Under the pieces are notes generated by a model. The model did no database searches. It was given only the letters and a program-made list of their open reading frames with translations, and was not told the DNA's origin. Source: Mesodorylaimus sp. YZB2_4 (taxonomy: Eukaryota; Nematoda; Enoplea; Dorylaimida; Dorylaimidae). Taken from it: a stretch of 64,000 nucleotides of DNA. Position numbers and translations under genes: made by a program. Shown here one piece after another: positions 23,678 through 35,044 of this stretch. Positions within the stretch are counted from its first letter, which is position 1; every line of letters begins with the position of its first letter. The stretch lies in the NCBI GenBank assembly GCA_030248295.1, contig JASANH010001426.1, positions 248,001 through 312,000 on the forward strand, in the 5' to 3' direction.

Positions 23678-24300
23678 ATGGCTGCAGCAGTAGCTGCTTA
23701 TCTTATAGTAATTGGACTTGTGGTAATTTCAACAGCATACGATGCAGTGGTTATGAACGAAGTCAACACAGACGATGTGGGGCAACATGAGTTCGACGAA
23801 TTCATTGAGTTAAAAGCGGTTGGTCGCGATGGCGGGAAAAAAGCCCCACCATTGCAGCCATATGTGCTTATCATATTGAAAGCCTATAACCTTGCACTCG
23901 AAGGACCTGCGATTATTTTCTCTGCTGATTTTTACCGCCACAAATTTGATGGCGGTAAACGTTACTGTGTCATTGGCTCACCTTCGCAAACATTGATACC
24001 GGATATGGTATTTGACGAGTCTGGGATATACTTCTAACGCCGCAGCAAAATTTCAAGTGCTCCGCCGAAATCACATAGAAGTATTACCAGTTTTTTCACA
24101 AAACAAAATAGACCTGTTGCTGTCACAGATGTTCTTACAAATGGCAATGAGTACCTAATGGCTATAATACTCCTCAAGCAAGAACCACGCCAAGCTGACA
24201 AGGGGATTGCAAAACTGAAATTGGAATGGCGTGACCCTAGTGTTCCAGTGACCTGGGTTTTTTCTTTGTCTGACCCAGCCCTGGCCTTGACCAAGCCTCA
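23678..24300 (+). CDS. Probable secreted lamin-tail-domain protein, with an internal stop
   Basis: Start at 23678 gives a hydrophobic signal-like segment (AAAVAAYLIVIGLVVISTA). MNEVNTDDVGQHEFDEFIEL follows, the typical first strands of a lamin tail domain (consensus NEI...DEFIEL), then PYVLIILKAYN and KRYCVIGS. These domains occur in nuclear lamins and also in secreted proteins. TAA at 24035 ends the frame, but the same frame continues open with similar composition to about 24300 (NRPVAVTDVLTNGNEYLMAI), which suggests a recent nonsense mutation, a sequence error or a small intron. Ends beyond 24037 are uncertain. The minisatellite directly upstream may contain the promoter. Confidence 0.5.
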
Positions 24301-24448
24301 AAAATCAACGCTTCTAACCGAGCCCTGTTCCAGTCAACATAACGTTTTTATTTCTTTTTCATCCCACTATTTTTCCTCGAGCACCTACTAAATCATGTTG
24401 TTCTACTGATCTCATCGCATCTTATTTATGTTTCTGCCCACTTTTCAG

Positions 24449-24652
24449 GACGTTTTGGTACGGATCGAATAACAGGCTTTTCGTTGTACGCCACGAACTG
24501 TTATTTGCGTAAGGGGCTGGCCGACACTTTTGCCCGATCTTGCAAAATGGCCGCCGTAACTTGGCCAGAGTTAGCGAGCCAGGAGAAGGTCGAGTGGGAA
24601 AAGAGGCTGCAGAGTTGCTCAATAACTGCAAGCACTGCAGCAAGAGCGTGAG
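24449..24652 (+). CDS. HMG-box-like exon 1
   Basis: Behind a TTTTCAG acceptor the frame reads TGFSLYATNCYLRKGLADTF..., then CKMAAVTWPELASQEKVEWE. This resembles the NGF..Y....... A...W..L...EK..W pattern of HMG-box domains (DNA-binding, nuclear). It is weakly related to 25049-25200. It may be one exon of a gene I could not assemble. Confidence 0.4.
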
Positions 24653-25048
24653 CAGCAGGAGCGGCATCTACAACCTGTGGTCGAAGGACAGTAAATAGGA
24701 ACCTTCGGCATGTACGAAATGGTTGAAGCAGCTTGGCCAGTTTTGGGGAGTCAGGAGTGGGATGGTCAATACAATAATCATTCCAACGCCGCCGCAGGTA
24801 TGTTAGTATGCAGTATGAACTACACGTGCACACGCATCATGCTTCAGCAGTGCGAGCTAAGTTCATTCCTGCAGGGAAACTTGGCTACAGACAGTTGTTA
24901 GAGAATCTCGAAAGTCTCTTCATCACCCAAAGCCTGGTTATTCCAACTAAGTAGCTCGAGTACGTAGTCTTATTATTTTTATGATTATTTTGATCTTATT
25001 TCCTCCTAATCTTAATCAGGTCATTTTTTATTTTTAGAACATCAAACA

Positions 25049-25309
25049 ATGCCTCGAGTCAATGGATTCTCGCTGTACGCAAGAACTGTATTTCTGAACA
25101 CGGGTCTGGCAGCCAACATGGCCCAGGCCTGCGAAATGGCCGAGCAAACTTGGCAACATTTTAACAGCGGCAGAGCGTTCCCAGTGGAAGCAGCAGGCGG
25201 CTGCTATCCGCCAGCCGTATTAGGTGGCGACACTTCGTTTTTTCGTTTCCATCATACAATGACACTTCGTTTTTTCCGTTCTCATCATACAGTAGTTTTT
25301 ATCATGTAA
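25049..25309 (+). CDS. HMG-box-like exon 2
   Basis: From an ATG at 25049 the frame reads VNGFSLYARTVFLNTGLAAN, followed by MAQACEMAEQTWQHF. This is the same framework as the 24449 exon (GFSLYA..., C.MA..TW). The frame ends at TAA 25307 and an AATAAA lies at 25319-25324. The tandem pair suggests a duplicated exon or two small related genes. Function cannot be stated. Confidence 0.4.
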   Translation: MPRVNGFSLYARTVFLNTGLAANMAQACEMAEQTWQHFNSGRAFPVEAAGGCYPPAVLGGDTSFFRFHHTMTLRFFRSHHTVVFIM

Positions 25310-25727
25310 TGGTTTCTGAATAAAATCCTTTTAGTATGATCGTGTTTGGTAGACCAGTCAATTTGAAAACTGGCACCGAATATGTCATCCTATTGAGGAT
25401 TTTGCTTTTCGTCAACCATGCGTAACTAACATGTGATATATGCTTCACACTCTTCCTATGTACTGAACTAAAAACCATTTCACATTTTTTAATGAAAATG
25501 ACTGCGAAAAAGCGCTCCTGCGCATCACGACTGCGTATGACAAGACTGCTCGAGTATTGTGCGCAGTTGGTTTTTTCACCTCATAATCACAGATGATACA
25601 GGTGATACTTGTGTTTGCGTAATCTTTTTTCTGGTGTATCTTACATATGTTGTTATCTTTGAAATGCAATCAATTAGTGTTTATTGCCCAAATAACTGAT
25701 CTTTAAAAGAGGGGGACTTCTGAGGCT

Positions 25728-26314
25728 GTACCACAGAAAGCAGGTAGGGGGTACCTTTTGGTAAAGATAGGCCTACCTGGAGGTACAGACAGGGCTATCC
25801 TCACCCTCACCAGTACCACAGAAAGAGCAGCTAGAGGGAGCTAACTGGTGGGGGTAGGTGTCTACCCCTATCATTTGGCTACCCTGCTCTAGAGGAGGGT
25901 AGCCAACGGGTAGGGAAAGAAATCAATACGAAAGAGCGCGCAAAAGATGGGACGCCTGCGAAGGGTGATAGACAATGGATAGGATAGGGTAGGGTGGTCG
26001 ACCTACCTAAATGCGGAAGGATATCAGCCTTTCTCCCCGGCATCCATGGCTATTTTATGTGTTGCCGCCACTGATGATGGGTAGAAAAACCTGTTTCCTT
26101 CCAAGAGCAGACTTATTAGCGGAGTTTCACAGAAAAACGTAATGGATTGCAGGCAGCAAAGATCAGGTAGTTCTATCTTTTCCCTACTCGCATTTAGTGG
26201 TAGCGGCAGGCCTGTCTCTTCCTCTACCCGTTACCAATTGGTAATCCTATCTTTTGGCACCCCGTTACCTCTACCAAACGGTAGTGCCCTACCTCTATCT
26301 GCTTTCTGTGGTAC
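25728..26314. repeat. 587-bp terminal-inverted-repeat element
   Basis: The left end GTACCACAGAAAGCAGGTAG is mirrored by the right end (CTGCTTTCTGTGGTAC at 26299-26314). Inner parts are also inverted repeats, with motifs such as TTTTGGTAAAGATAGG on the left and AATCCTATCTTTTGGCACC on the right. A third ACCACAGAAAG copy lies at 25814. There is no reading frame, so this is probably a non-autonomous DNA transposon. Confidence 0.7.
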
Positions 26315-26744
26315 GGGTCCTAAACATAGTCTATGTAATTGGACTCGACCATCCAGTTCTTAGAGCATAAAAAATTAATTCGCTCGAATCCTAAAATCGC
26401 ACCCTCAAAAGAATAGCCCCTGATATGAGAGCTTCCAGAAAAGCCAAACTTTTCATCTGTAGCTGCAGTGCTTATTGCTGTGGACTTGTCCAGTACTTGG
26501 TCGTCGTCGCCTTCCGTCGTCATCTCTCGAACAGCAAAACACGCATTCTGGATGTCGAGAATGGCAGAACCATTTTAAATGAAATTTCGCGCGGTCATTG
26601 GCCATTGCAAACAGCTCACTCCTAAAATTTTGTGCATTTTTGTTGATTTGTTGTCGAGTTATGAACGATCAAAGTTCCCGCTTAACATTGCGCGGCTGCG
26701 TGGCTGGTCTAAACAGGCAGCTACCGCGCCTGTTAATACTGTGG

Positions 26745-27770
26745 CCTCAGGTACCTCTAGAATCATGAAATAAAACATTTTGTGTTGAGAACTACTGTAC
26801 GTGCAGTGGGCATTTATCATATCTTTTGGCACATGGCACCAGTCAACCCTTTGTTACTAGCTGAATCCTTCTTCGTGTCTAAAATTGCTCACGGTTCATC
26901 ACACAAAGAAGGAATGGCAGTTTCACAGTTGCCAACGAGGCGCTGTATGTATAATCTGCTTCCTTCGAGAATTACACGCCATCCACGCTTCGCATAGTGC
27001 CGCGTGTTCATTCACAAAGAAAACAAATGGTAGATGAGCAGCAAAGACTGGTTGATGCCAAAAGAAGGAAGTCAGACCTACACAAAAGAGGAGCGGCGGA
27101 GGCACAGTATTTACAGTGTCTACGAGGTGCAGTGCGTAGAGAAGCAGGAAAAGCCTGGTTGATGCCGCATGAAGGAAGATAGTTGTGACGATGCTTATTA
27201 CAATGTTTTACCGATACCTGCAATAATTGAAACAACGCTCGAACAGGTACAAACACGAAGAAAACGTGCTACAAATGGAAAGCAGTTTTTTAAAACATCT
27301 TTATTACCCCGGTTTTTAAACAGTCAACATTACACAGATATATCCATATCTATGCCTTTTTTTTGTAATCATTTTACTGTAACAATGCACGGCGTTAAAA
27401 CAGTCCAAAAAGATACAGTTGATTATTGGTCTTATTAATCTTTTATCTTTTATCTGAAGTCTTTTCTCCTTTCCTTGTTAGTCATGTCAGCAGCTGAACC
27501 TGGCACCGGATCATGGCCCTCTAATTCTATGCCATGCCCTCCGCTTGTTGATAATTTACACAGCTTTTTTTGTCAGAGGGTACTGCGTGTACTCGAAAAA
27601 AAACTTTTATTGCCGATGATCTTCACGCTGTGAGCCAGCTTTTTCACCTCCGAGCAATTATGCTCAGAGAACTTATCGCTAGTAGCCTCAGATGATTCTC
27701 GAATCATGAAATGAAACATATTGTGTTGAGATATACTGTACGTAGAGTCGGCATTCATCATATCCTTTCA
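26745..27770 (+). repeat. Dispersed repeat family F, two direct copies
   Basis: About 85 bases at 26745-26830 recur at 27675-27770. Shared runs include GAATCATGAAAT(A/G)AAACAT, TGTGTTGAGA and TACTGTACGT. The 0.85 kb between them has no supported gene; a short Lys/Arg/Gln-rich frame at 26997-27182 has no recognised relatives. The pair could be flanks of an insertion or a local duplication. Confidence 0.55.
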
Positions 27771-28423
27771 GATCCTACTGAAAAGCACCGAGTCAGTGCG
27801 CCAGGGAGAAGTGAGCATCATCTCTGTTCTCTGTCAGATGTTTGGAAAATAGCCGTCACTTATCCGGGCACTTTTGAACTCATTACTTAGTATGTATATT
27901 TCGAACTTTAGCTAAGCTGTTCGGTTCGACTGCATTATATCATTATCACTATTGTCCTAGTACCTGACAAACATATCTTTGAAGGCGCTCGTTCCGCCAT
28001 AAGAGGTAATTAACAAAGGTCACAAGGAGCTTTCGGCACTCCACATTAACAATGCGAGTACTGTCGCCTAATTTCTGTGACTCTGGGTGTGTTCCAACTA
28101 CTATTGTGCTTTTCATGATCACGAGTGAGGCTGCTGTTTCTTTACGACAAGGGCTACAATCAAGGAAGCCCACACTCCCCAATCAGTTGCTTACCACTGA
28201 TGCTACTGATTGTCGCGTTGTGCTCCAAGTAAGTCTGTTCTATATAACCCCATGTCGAGTCAGCGGATGTATTCTAAATTTGTTCTTGCAAAAACTATTT
28301 TAGACTCGATATCTCATAATTTCTGCGCCTCACCTCGTTGTATAGGCAAAATTTTCTTTTTTAGCACGAAAATACCATCGGAATTTGGAATTAGTTTACC
28401 AAGTCTAGTTCGATCGATCAGCC
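27771..28423. other. Region upstream of the Srx receptor gene
   Basis: No gene supported. An open frame at 28052-28230 ends at a good GTAAGT donor but matches nothing I recognise. The receptor promoter should lie here. No motif was identified. Confidence 0.35.
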
Positions 28424-29401
28424 ATGCCATCGCGAGACGATATTTTAGCAGCTTGTGTCATTCTGGTTTTATCAGCAGCCACTTTTTTTCCTTATCTCAT
28501 AGCATCTGCAGGCATTTACAGAGTTCGTAAACTCACGAAAAATCCATTCTATCTTCTACTATTCGCGCTTAGTATCAGTGACAGCACAATGCTGGGACTG
28601 TTTTTATTCTACGCCACTACAGCGACCTTGCTTCAGCAAAGACCATTCGGGGACTCCTTCGATGCTCTATTCTGTGGCACGCTGTGTAACATCACTTATT
28701 TCACCAGCGCAGCTCTCCTTTGCAACATCGCTCTGAATCGACACTTTGCAATTTGCTCGAAAACTTTATCGAAAAAAGTTCATGATCTGAAGAAAATCAA
28801 GATTATTATATTTGTTTGTCTTCTCTTCGGCATTTTGAGCGCTATACCTCAATTTACTCCGTGCTGCTCACTGAGATATTTCGAGAGTGATTATACTTTT
28901 GGTTACGACCTGGATTTGGATGGAAACTCAGTGTATGTGTGGTACGACAGGGCGTCCAACATGCTCACTTTCCTCACTTTGGTCTTGTGCTATGGACTCG
29001 TGTTTAGGAAAGTCCGAATGGCGCGCAATGCGATTAATCCCAGTTCTTTGTCGCAGTCTGAAAACAGAAAAAGATCGGCTGATGTCCGTTTGGCAGTGCA
29101 GTCAGCCCTGGTCGCTGGTCTGATGATCACATTCGGACTGGGTTTCACGATTATTCCGTTATTGACATCGAATAAATGGTGGAATTTGCTGAGTAGTATT
29201 CTGTATATAGCGGCCATAGGTGTGCACCCATTCGTGTATATCGGGTTCAATAAGCAGATACGTCATCAAGCGATTGGATTTCTTCGGTGCAAAAATGTCA
29301 CTGATTCGACGAATGCCGAGGCTCTAATGGCGACTATCAATGCAATGACTCGCGGGGCCAAAGAAAAAACGATGGCAGCGCGATTTGCAGAGGTTGGATG
29401 A
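28424..29401 (+). CDS. Srx-like nematode serpentine chemoreceptor (7TM GPCR)
   Basis: A single-exon gene of 325 codons with seven hydrophobic segments, beginning ILAACVILVLSAATFFPYLI. NALxRH-like sequence follows TM3 (CNIALNRHFAICSK). TM7 ends with HPFVYIGFNKQIR, which fits the nematode Srx family (HPxxYxxFNKxIR in place of NPxxY). Length is typical of the family. The cytoplasmic tail is short. Srx receptors sit in sensory-cilium membranes and are thought to sense environmental chemicals. Broken copies of its 3' end lie at 32240-32296 and 33598-33740, so it belongs to a local expansion. The lack of introns is unusual for the family but the frame is intact. Confidence 0.8.
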   Translation: MPSRDDILAACVILVLSAATFFPYLIASAGIYRVRKLTKNPFYLLLFALSISDSTMLGLFLFYATTATLLQQRPFGDSFDALFCGTLCNITYFTSAALLCNIALNRHFAICSKTLSKKVHDLKKIKIIIFVCLLFGILSAIPQFTPCCSLRYFESDYTFGYDLDLDGNSVYVWYDRASNMLTFLTLVLCYGLVFRKVRMARNAINPSSLSQSENRKRSADVRLAVQSALVAGLMITFGLGFTIIPLLTSNKWWNLLSSILYIAAIGVHPFVYIGFNKQIRHQAIGFLRCKNVTDSTNAEALMATINAMTRGAKEKTMAARFAEVG

Positions 29402-31510
29402 TAAGCATTTATCATTCAGGCATGTGATGGTACGGGAAATAAGATGGCGCGGCGCTCTTTACCGTGAGGCACTCTTTCTTTGTCTAATGTGTGTGAACCT
29501 CTTGCGTTAATTTTATTGTATGTGTGTTCTATATTGTTTGCAGCATTTGATGAGGGACGACGAAACTGAATTCCCGTTTAGAGTAGGTGGTTTCGAGGTT
29601 GCTCTTTTCCTTACTCATTCAATTGTTTGTCAATCTTTGTTCTGTATCTTATTTTCTTGCTTTTGTCATTACTTTCGTTCATTACAGCATGTGGCCTACC
29701 GAAAACCCATATTCTTGCGGGAGCAGCTACAGCAAAGAGCCATGAAAGCAAGCAAAAAGAGGGTCCTGTCCAACGTTTATGCATTCGTTCAACCTGGTTC
29801 CCCTTTCACTCTACTCTCTAAGCCCACCAGTTGTCATCGTAGAGCGGATACATCATGGGCCAAAGCCGAAGTGATGACTGAAATAGACAGTGCTTTTAAC
29901 AGCTTACAATGATCACATGCACCTCAGATTGGTTCATGTTGGATACCTTGTGCATATCATGGGAGCTCAAATACCAGTTGCATACGATTCACGGCATCAA
30001 ACAAAAATGCATTCCAGCGTATCCACTGATTTTGATGTATGCTAATCCCGTCAATCAATAAAAACAATTACGCGAATGGTCTCAACTCTTTTGGGAAAGT
30101 CCTGCTAGCCGCGATTATGCGAGACTAAATGGGCCACATTACGTATATACTGTGAGTGTTCCTACTGTAATTGTAATCAATAGGCGTTGAAGCAGGGATC
30201 TTCTCGATGATGCTTGCGTTGATAGAGAGAAGCTTCGTCCACTAAGAAAGCACATTATGGCGGATGATGTGCTTCCGCTAAACAGATGCAATGAAATCTA
30301 CATTTGAGAAAAGGAGCGCGACCCGCGTGGTGAGTTGTGGGAGTATGGATTATTTTTCACATGTCCAATTTATGCTCTCATAACTCCAGACATCACCAGA
30401 CTCTTATGACCTCAGGTGTGAAGCGGCACTACACAAGAAATGATTCACCAGGCGCGGGAGTCGAACACTCACCCGTATAGCTGCATAACTGATGTGAGAG
30501 GTGGTCACAAAACCTACGAGGGTGTCCGTCACATGCAAGGATATAACACACTCCTTCCCCTGCTAGTGTTAAAGAGATAGAGTCGACGTGTATATATTGG
30601 CGAATATTTGTGTACAAAAAAAATTACACCTTAATGCGCGAGTACGTGCAGGTTTATATTTCCTACGAAAGCATCTGCCTCTGTTCCAACCAATGTGATG
30701 CTCTCTGTAGATGCGAGCAGTCGCAATCTGCAGCGCGAGATTCCCTACTTCAAGCTAATAAAGAAGCGCGAAGGTTGGACTGGCTGCACTATGCTTTCAC
30801 CATATTCATGGTATCTGTTGTGCATGCGGCTAATGTTTAGATGTCTTTCGTTCCCATTGACCAGCTAAAGGAAGAAATCACAAAAGAGCAGCGATATGTG
30901 AAAGGTTAAAGACAATCTTCTCAGCCTTCACATAAACTGTCTCAGACGCCTTTGAAAAAACGTGAGCCAGAATCGCACCTTTTTTGAAATCCCTTATCAC
31001 ATTGAGAGACAAGTCTAGATTAGTCCACACTATGCAAACCATATACAGTACACCTAACTTCTTTTTGCTTTCTGTGCATGCATTGGATCTGACCTAATTT
31101 GCATGCATTGGATCTGTCTTACGAACGGCTTTTCATTTATAAAAAAAGTTCTGATAGCTCTGATTCAAGAATAGTATACTGAGACAGCTAAAAAGTGTAT
31201 TCCCAAGCTTAGTAAACAAGAACAGCAGCATTTTATGCAAGTCTCTGTTCTCGCACTGGCGCAGCTTTACATTTAAAGTGAATTTCTTCCTTTCCGCGAA
31301 AACTGCAAAACTGTTGTCTTTTTGTCAGTCGGATTCGACCTTCCTAGAAGTCACCCTCATCTTTCAAAACAGCTATCTTTTGGTAACTAGAGAGATACTG
31401 AGCTACAGTATATTTACTAAACGGTCCACAGTACCAGCGATATGCTACCTTTTTGTACTAGGTTTTCGCTCTTTTCTATTCAATAACTGCAATTCGAGAA
31501 CCGATTTTCC
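29402..31510. other. Intergenic after the Srx gene
   Basis: No gene supported. An open frame at 29520-29912 has no recognisable motif. A minus-strand SINE lies at 30375-30528. At 31069-31112 TGCATGCATTGGATCTG occurs twice as a direct repeat. Confidence 0.4.
30375..30528 (-). mobile_element. tRNA-derived SINE copy
   Basis: On the minus strand GGGTGAGTGTTCGACTCCCG is a B-box region, followed by a body matching the copy at 39796 (AATCATTTC..., then GCTTCACACCTGAG...CATAAGAG.CTGGTGATGT). The A-box end is more diverged. Confidence 0.6.
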
Positions 31511-31514
31511 TCTG

Positions 31515-31591
31515 TAACGCGGCAGCATACCAACGTGCAGCAGAGTATTTGCTGGCAGGATTAAATAAGAATGTCAATCCTTGCGAAAGCT
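31515..31591 (+). pseudogene. M13 peptidase N-terminal fragment
   Basis: AACGCGGCAGCATACCAACG onward translates as NAAAYQRAAEYLLAGLNKNV followed by NPCES, the same N-terminal segment as in copies A (AAAYKRAAEYLLKGLN) and B (VAGYQRASDYLLKGLN). The match ends within the NPC signature. About 25 codons only; no other M13 exon is found nearby, so this is a relic of a fourth copy. Confidence 0.75.
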
Positions 31592-32239
31592 TGCGAAATA
31601 TGGACTTTGTCTGATAACGTGTGAGCATTCCACGATATCCCAGTGTGAGCGGCGTATGACGCGCTGTTTCGCAGGCACTGCACCTGACAGAGGTCAATCG
31701 AATCTTTGTAGCGTTACATTTTAAGTGCTCTCTGCGAGGGACGGTACCAGCAGAAGCTCTGCACGCTGTTTTGCGTCTCCTACGGGCAGCCTCGCACTCT
31801 TTCAGCGCCAATCGTTTTGGCGAATTTCTAATAGCCACCATCAGCCTAAGAACTGACAGGCATTCCAAGGAAGCAGTTTGAGTTACTTTTTATGACTCTG
31901 TGCTAAGTGGCCTTTCGAAAACGACGTCATATGCAAATCAGCAATTTTTGACCCCCTTCCCCTCCCCTATCGTATTTTGTTGTTTTACGCCTGACCCCCT
32001 TTTCGACGTCGTACAAGCCAATCCCACTAAACTGTAAAAACACGCTGACCGAGTCAAGCAACTGTAACGTCAGTCATGGAAGCAGGAGTTGATCAAGTAT
32101 CCTATCAGTATGCAGATCTGTATGTCATCATGCAACCTTTCACTGCAGACTCTTCAATTTAAATAATTTGCCGTACACAAGAAAATTTGTTGAAAATGGA
32201 CATGGAACGCTCGAATTTGCGTCCTGTAGAGGCGCTGTC

Positions 32240-32296
32240 GATTTGTCTGTTAGTGTGCACCCTTTTGCGTATATCGGTTTTAATAAGCAGATCTGT
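32240..32296 (+). pseudogene. Srx receptor fragment (TM7), 5' part of a split copy
   Basis: Translates as SVHPFAYIGFNKQI, matching GVHPFVYIGFNKQI of the intact receptor (near 29220-29255). The match stops at 32296, where insert sequence begins. The continuation is at 33598. Confidence 0.7.
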
Positions 32297-33597
32297 CTGT
32301 CATCATGCAACTGGGCTCCCTCGCTATTTAAATAAATATTATTGCTGTTGAAAAAACCCAGAACGAGAAAAAAACGAAGTGGGAATGACGCAGTTTAGAT
32401 ATTCGCTGACCCCAGCTTCTCAAAGAATTCTGCTTTGCCCCTAGACTGGGCCACTGCCACTGAGCAGGTTGCATAAAGCCACAGATTAGATGACCCTTTG
32501 CCCGAACTGAGCTTACATTCTCGCATCGTTCAAAACGTGATGGTACATTTGGCCACACTACAGCTGAGCAGAGGCGGATGACGAGCTTGTGCTCGATATC
32601 ATCCTTCTCTGCATCGCAGGCATGACAGGTGCTGCTGGCTCTCAACCTCCATTTGCGCAAATTCCATGGCGCTCCAAAAATCCGATGCAGAATTTAAAAT
32701 TAAAAAACTCGAAGCTTGTTGGCCCTCCAGATCTGTTGGCAGCCTTCATATGCCTCGCCCGGGTAATCCTTCACATACGAGCACAGAACACGCCATCGTT
32801 CATGCCTCCGGGAGGACTAACAAGGAAACATCACACTGGTGTGGTCGAACTGTACAAAACCAAAAATTGGAGGCGTCTGGCCAGCTGGTCAGCCGTGGTC
32901 GGCGTCTAAAGTCCCGCGAATTTGTTTTTTTTTCATGGTAAGGAAGCCGAGCGTTGAGAAAAACACGCTTTCAGGACTTGATTTTTAGGCTTTGGGTTCA
33001 TCATCATCGTTTACTCCGTACCCAAGCAAATACATGCACTTGCCGGGAGGTAGACACATAAAATTAATCGAAATTCATACTCGTGATAAAGTTACTAAAT
33101 CCACGTTTCTGGGTTTCTGCTTCCAACGCTTGAGTTTGGGGGGTTTTCCACAAAAAACCTATCCAGCAGAATTTAAAAAATTTATAGGACTTCAGGCGCT
33201 GATTACTGCTGACCAGTTGGCCAGACGCGTCTCATATTTTGCACGAAGCTTCCTTTTGCACGCAGGAACATATTACAATTTCTGGTTCTCTAAAGTTCGA
33301 CTTAACGGCTGGCGATGTTCCTTTGTGAGTATATCGACTGACTATGTAACGTTGTTTAGCCCCTGGACCATCCGCGGGACAGAAGGAGGTGGCGCAGGTA
33401 CAAGAACAGCTAGTAGCAGCCATCATCCTTCCTTCTCTACTCTTTTAAAACAGCAGAAATAACCTCCAAGTACTGGGAAGGCTGTAGCGACCTCCAGTAG
33501 TGCTCGCCAGGTAGAAGCATGGGCCCTTGTGCGCTTCACCCCAGAGTGCCAATGCTGGTGAGTTTCACAATGCTTGGTGAGAGTAAATGACCTGACA
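32297..33597. mobile_element. 1.3-kb insertion splitting the Srx fragment, with LINE-like remnant
   Basis: Lies between two parts of one receptor copy that are contiguous in the intact gene. On the minus strand at 32660-32500 it reads CHACDAEKDDIEHKLVIRLC, followed by SAVVWPNV. This resembles the C-terminal zinc-binding motif of non-LTR reverse transcriptases (CxxC...E..H....C....W). The stretch 33190-33340 is repeat family E, also at 47945-48090. Confidence 0.5.
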
Positions 33598-33740
33598 TGA
33601 CGGGGCTCCTTCGGTGCATAAATGTAACTGATTCGACTAATCCCGAGGCTCTGATGGCGACTGTTGATGCAGGGACGCGTGAGACCAAACAAAAAACGAT
33701 AACAGGCCGCTTGCAGAGGCTGGATGACAAGCATGCCTGC
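33598..33740 (+). pseudogene. Srx receptor fragment (C-terminal tail), 3' part of a split copy
   Basis: Translates as GLLRCINVTDSTNPEALMAT and on to TRETKQKTI. The intact receptor reads GFLRCKNVTDSTNAEALMAT...TRGAKEKTM. Similarity continues into the 3' flank (GGATGA..AGCAT). Together with 32240-32296 it is one broken receptor copy. Confidence 0.8.
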
Positions 33741-34329
33741 AAGATTTCCAGCTTATGATATGAGAAATAAGGTTGCGCTGCACTGTTTTCCATATAACCC
33801 TCTACTTGTCTTTTTCTGTTCGTTTGTTATCTCTTGCGAACAGTCCAATTTCTTGTGTATCTATGCGTGTCTAGCATAGCATAGCACGCATCGAGTTGCT
33901 GGCAGCATTACCCAACACAAATATCGATGGATCTAATCTCTCATCGTCAGCTGCAAGCTCGCAAATGTCGTGAATCAACCCAGCGCTAACTTGTTGTTTC
34001 TGGTTTCTCTTTGCCCGATTTCATTCCCTGAAGTCGCGTTTAAAGCCATCACGGCAATGGAGGGGTATTGGGACCTGAAAGTTGATTTAGGTGTGGCGAT
34101 CTACTGCAGATAACAGTGAATAGCGATGATAGGAAGGACGATGGTGGTCTCTGGCCTGTGTTAGTTGCAAAAAATCCAGACGCAGAAAATGCAATTTTTA
34201 TGTAGGCAGTCTGGAATGTGCTGAGGCCAGCTGCTGAACTGACCAGACAGACCTAGTCTTTCTTTCATCATCCTCTGGTCGCGTTAGCTCCATCTCGTTA
34301 TTCACCGTTTAGACCGCCTCCAAGGTTTC

Positions 34330-34495
34330 GACTGACCCTCTACGCCCCGAGCGCTTGACGCGTCCCTCTCACGATTGGTGCGCACGTCGAGGGTAGGGTT
34401 TGACTCACGCTCGGGTGATAAATGATCATCAAATATGTGTCCTCGAGTGCGCTGCATAGTGCCCGGCTATGGATAAAATATGACATGACATGATA
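34330..34495 (+). mobile_element. tRNA-derived SINE copy, diverged
   Basis: Contains a degenerate B box (GGGTTTGACTCACG), the AAATGATCAT segment, TGTCCTCGAGTGCGC and a tail of ATGACATG repeats (34478-34492), matching the family members at 39796 and 51060. The A-box half is weak. Confidence 0.6.
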
Positions 34496-34509
34496 CCGCG
34501 CCTAGTAAC

Positions 34510-34590
34510 TACTATCTGTTTTCTTTGGGAGTGTACTCACGGCCTATGCGGTAATGTGGAGGGCGTGTATATTCCCAAATAACGCAGGTT
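34510..34590. repeat. Short MITE relative of 9581-9893
   Basis: Both ends match the longer element (CTATCTGTTTTCTTTGGGAG and GGGCGTGTATATTCCCAA), but almost all internal sequence is missing. Confidence 0.6.
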
Positions 34591-35044
34591 ATATGCGCCT
34601 CACACACTGTAACAGCAGAAGATAATAACTGCTCCAGTACTAGATCTGCGATAGAGCCCGTTCATCCTGCTATTCTACAGCATAATACTAGAAAAATTTT
34701 GAATAGCCTATTCGAAATTACAGAATTTAGTACGGTATTGCATTTTATTCTGGCAATGCTTTTGACGCTCTGGGAAAGTAAGAATTACTATTATTTTATT
34801 ACTAGTGAAAGAAATCTACCACTGCATGCAAATATTCAGTCACCAAACACCTCTTTGATTTTTGCATTCTAAGAATCGCTTTGTCAGTTTTTAAGTGGCA
34901 GGAATATACAGCTAGCTGTCAGTCATTTACGAGCGTGTTCTAAAACAGTCTCTTCCAACAAAACCTGATATCTTTTCAGACAGAACCAAACTTGTATATT
35001 ACAGTATACTTCGAAAAGGTGATTAACCACGGCCTACTTTCAAT

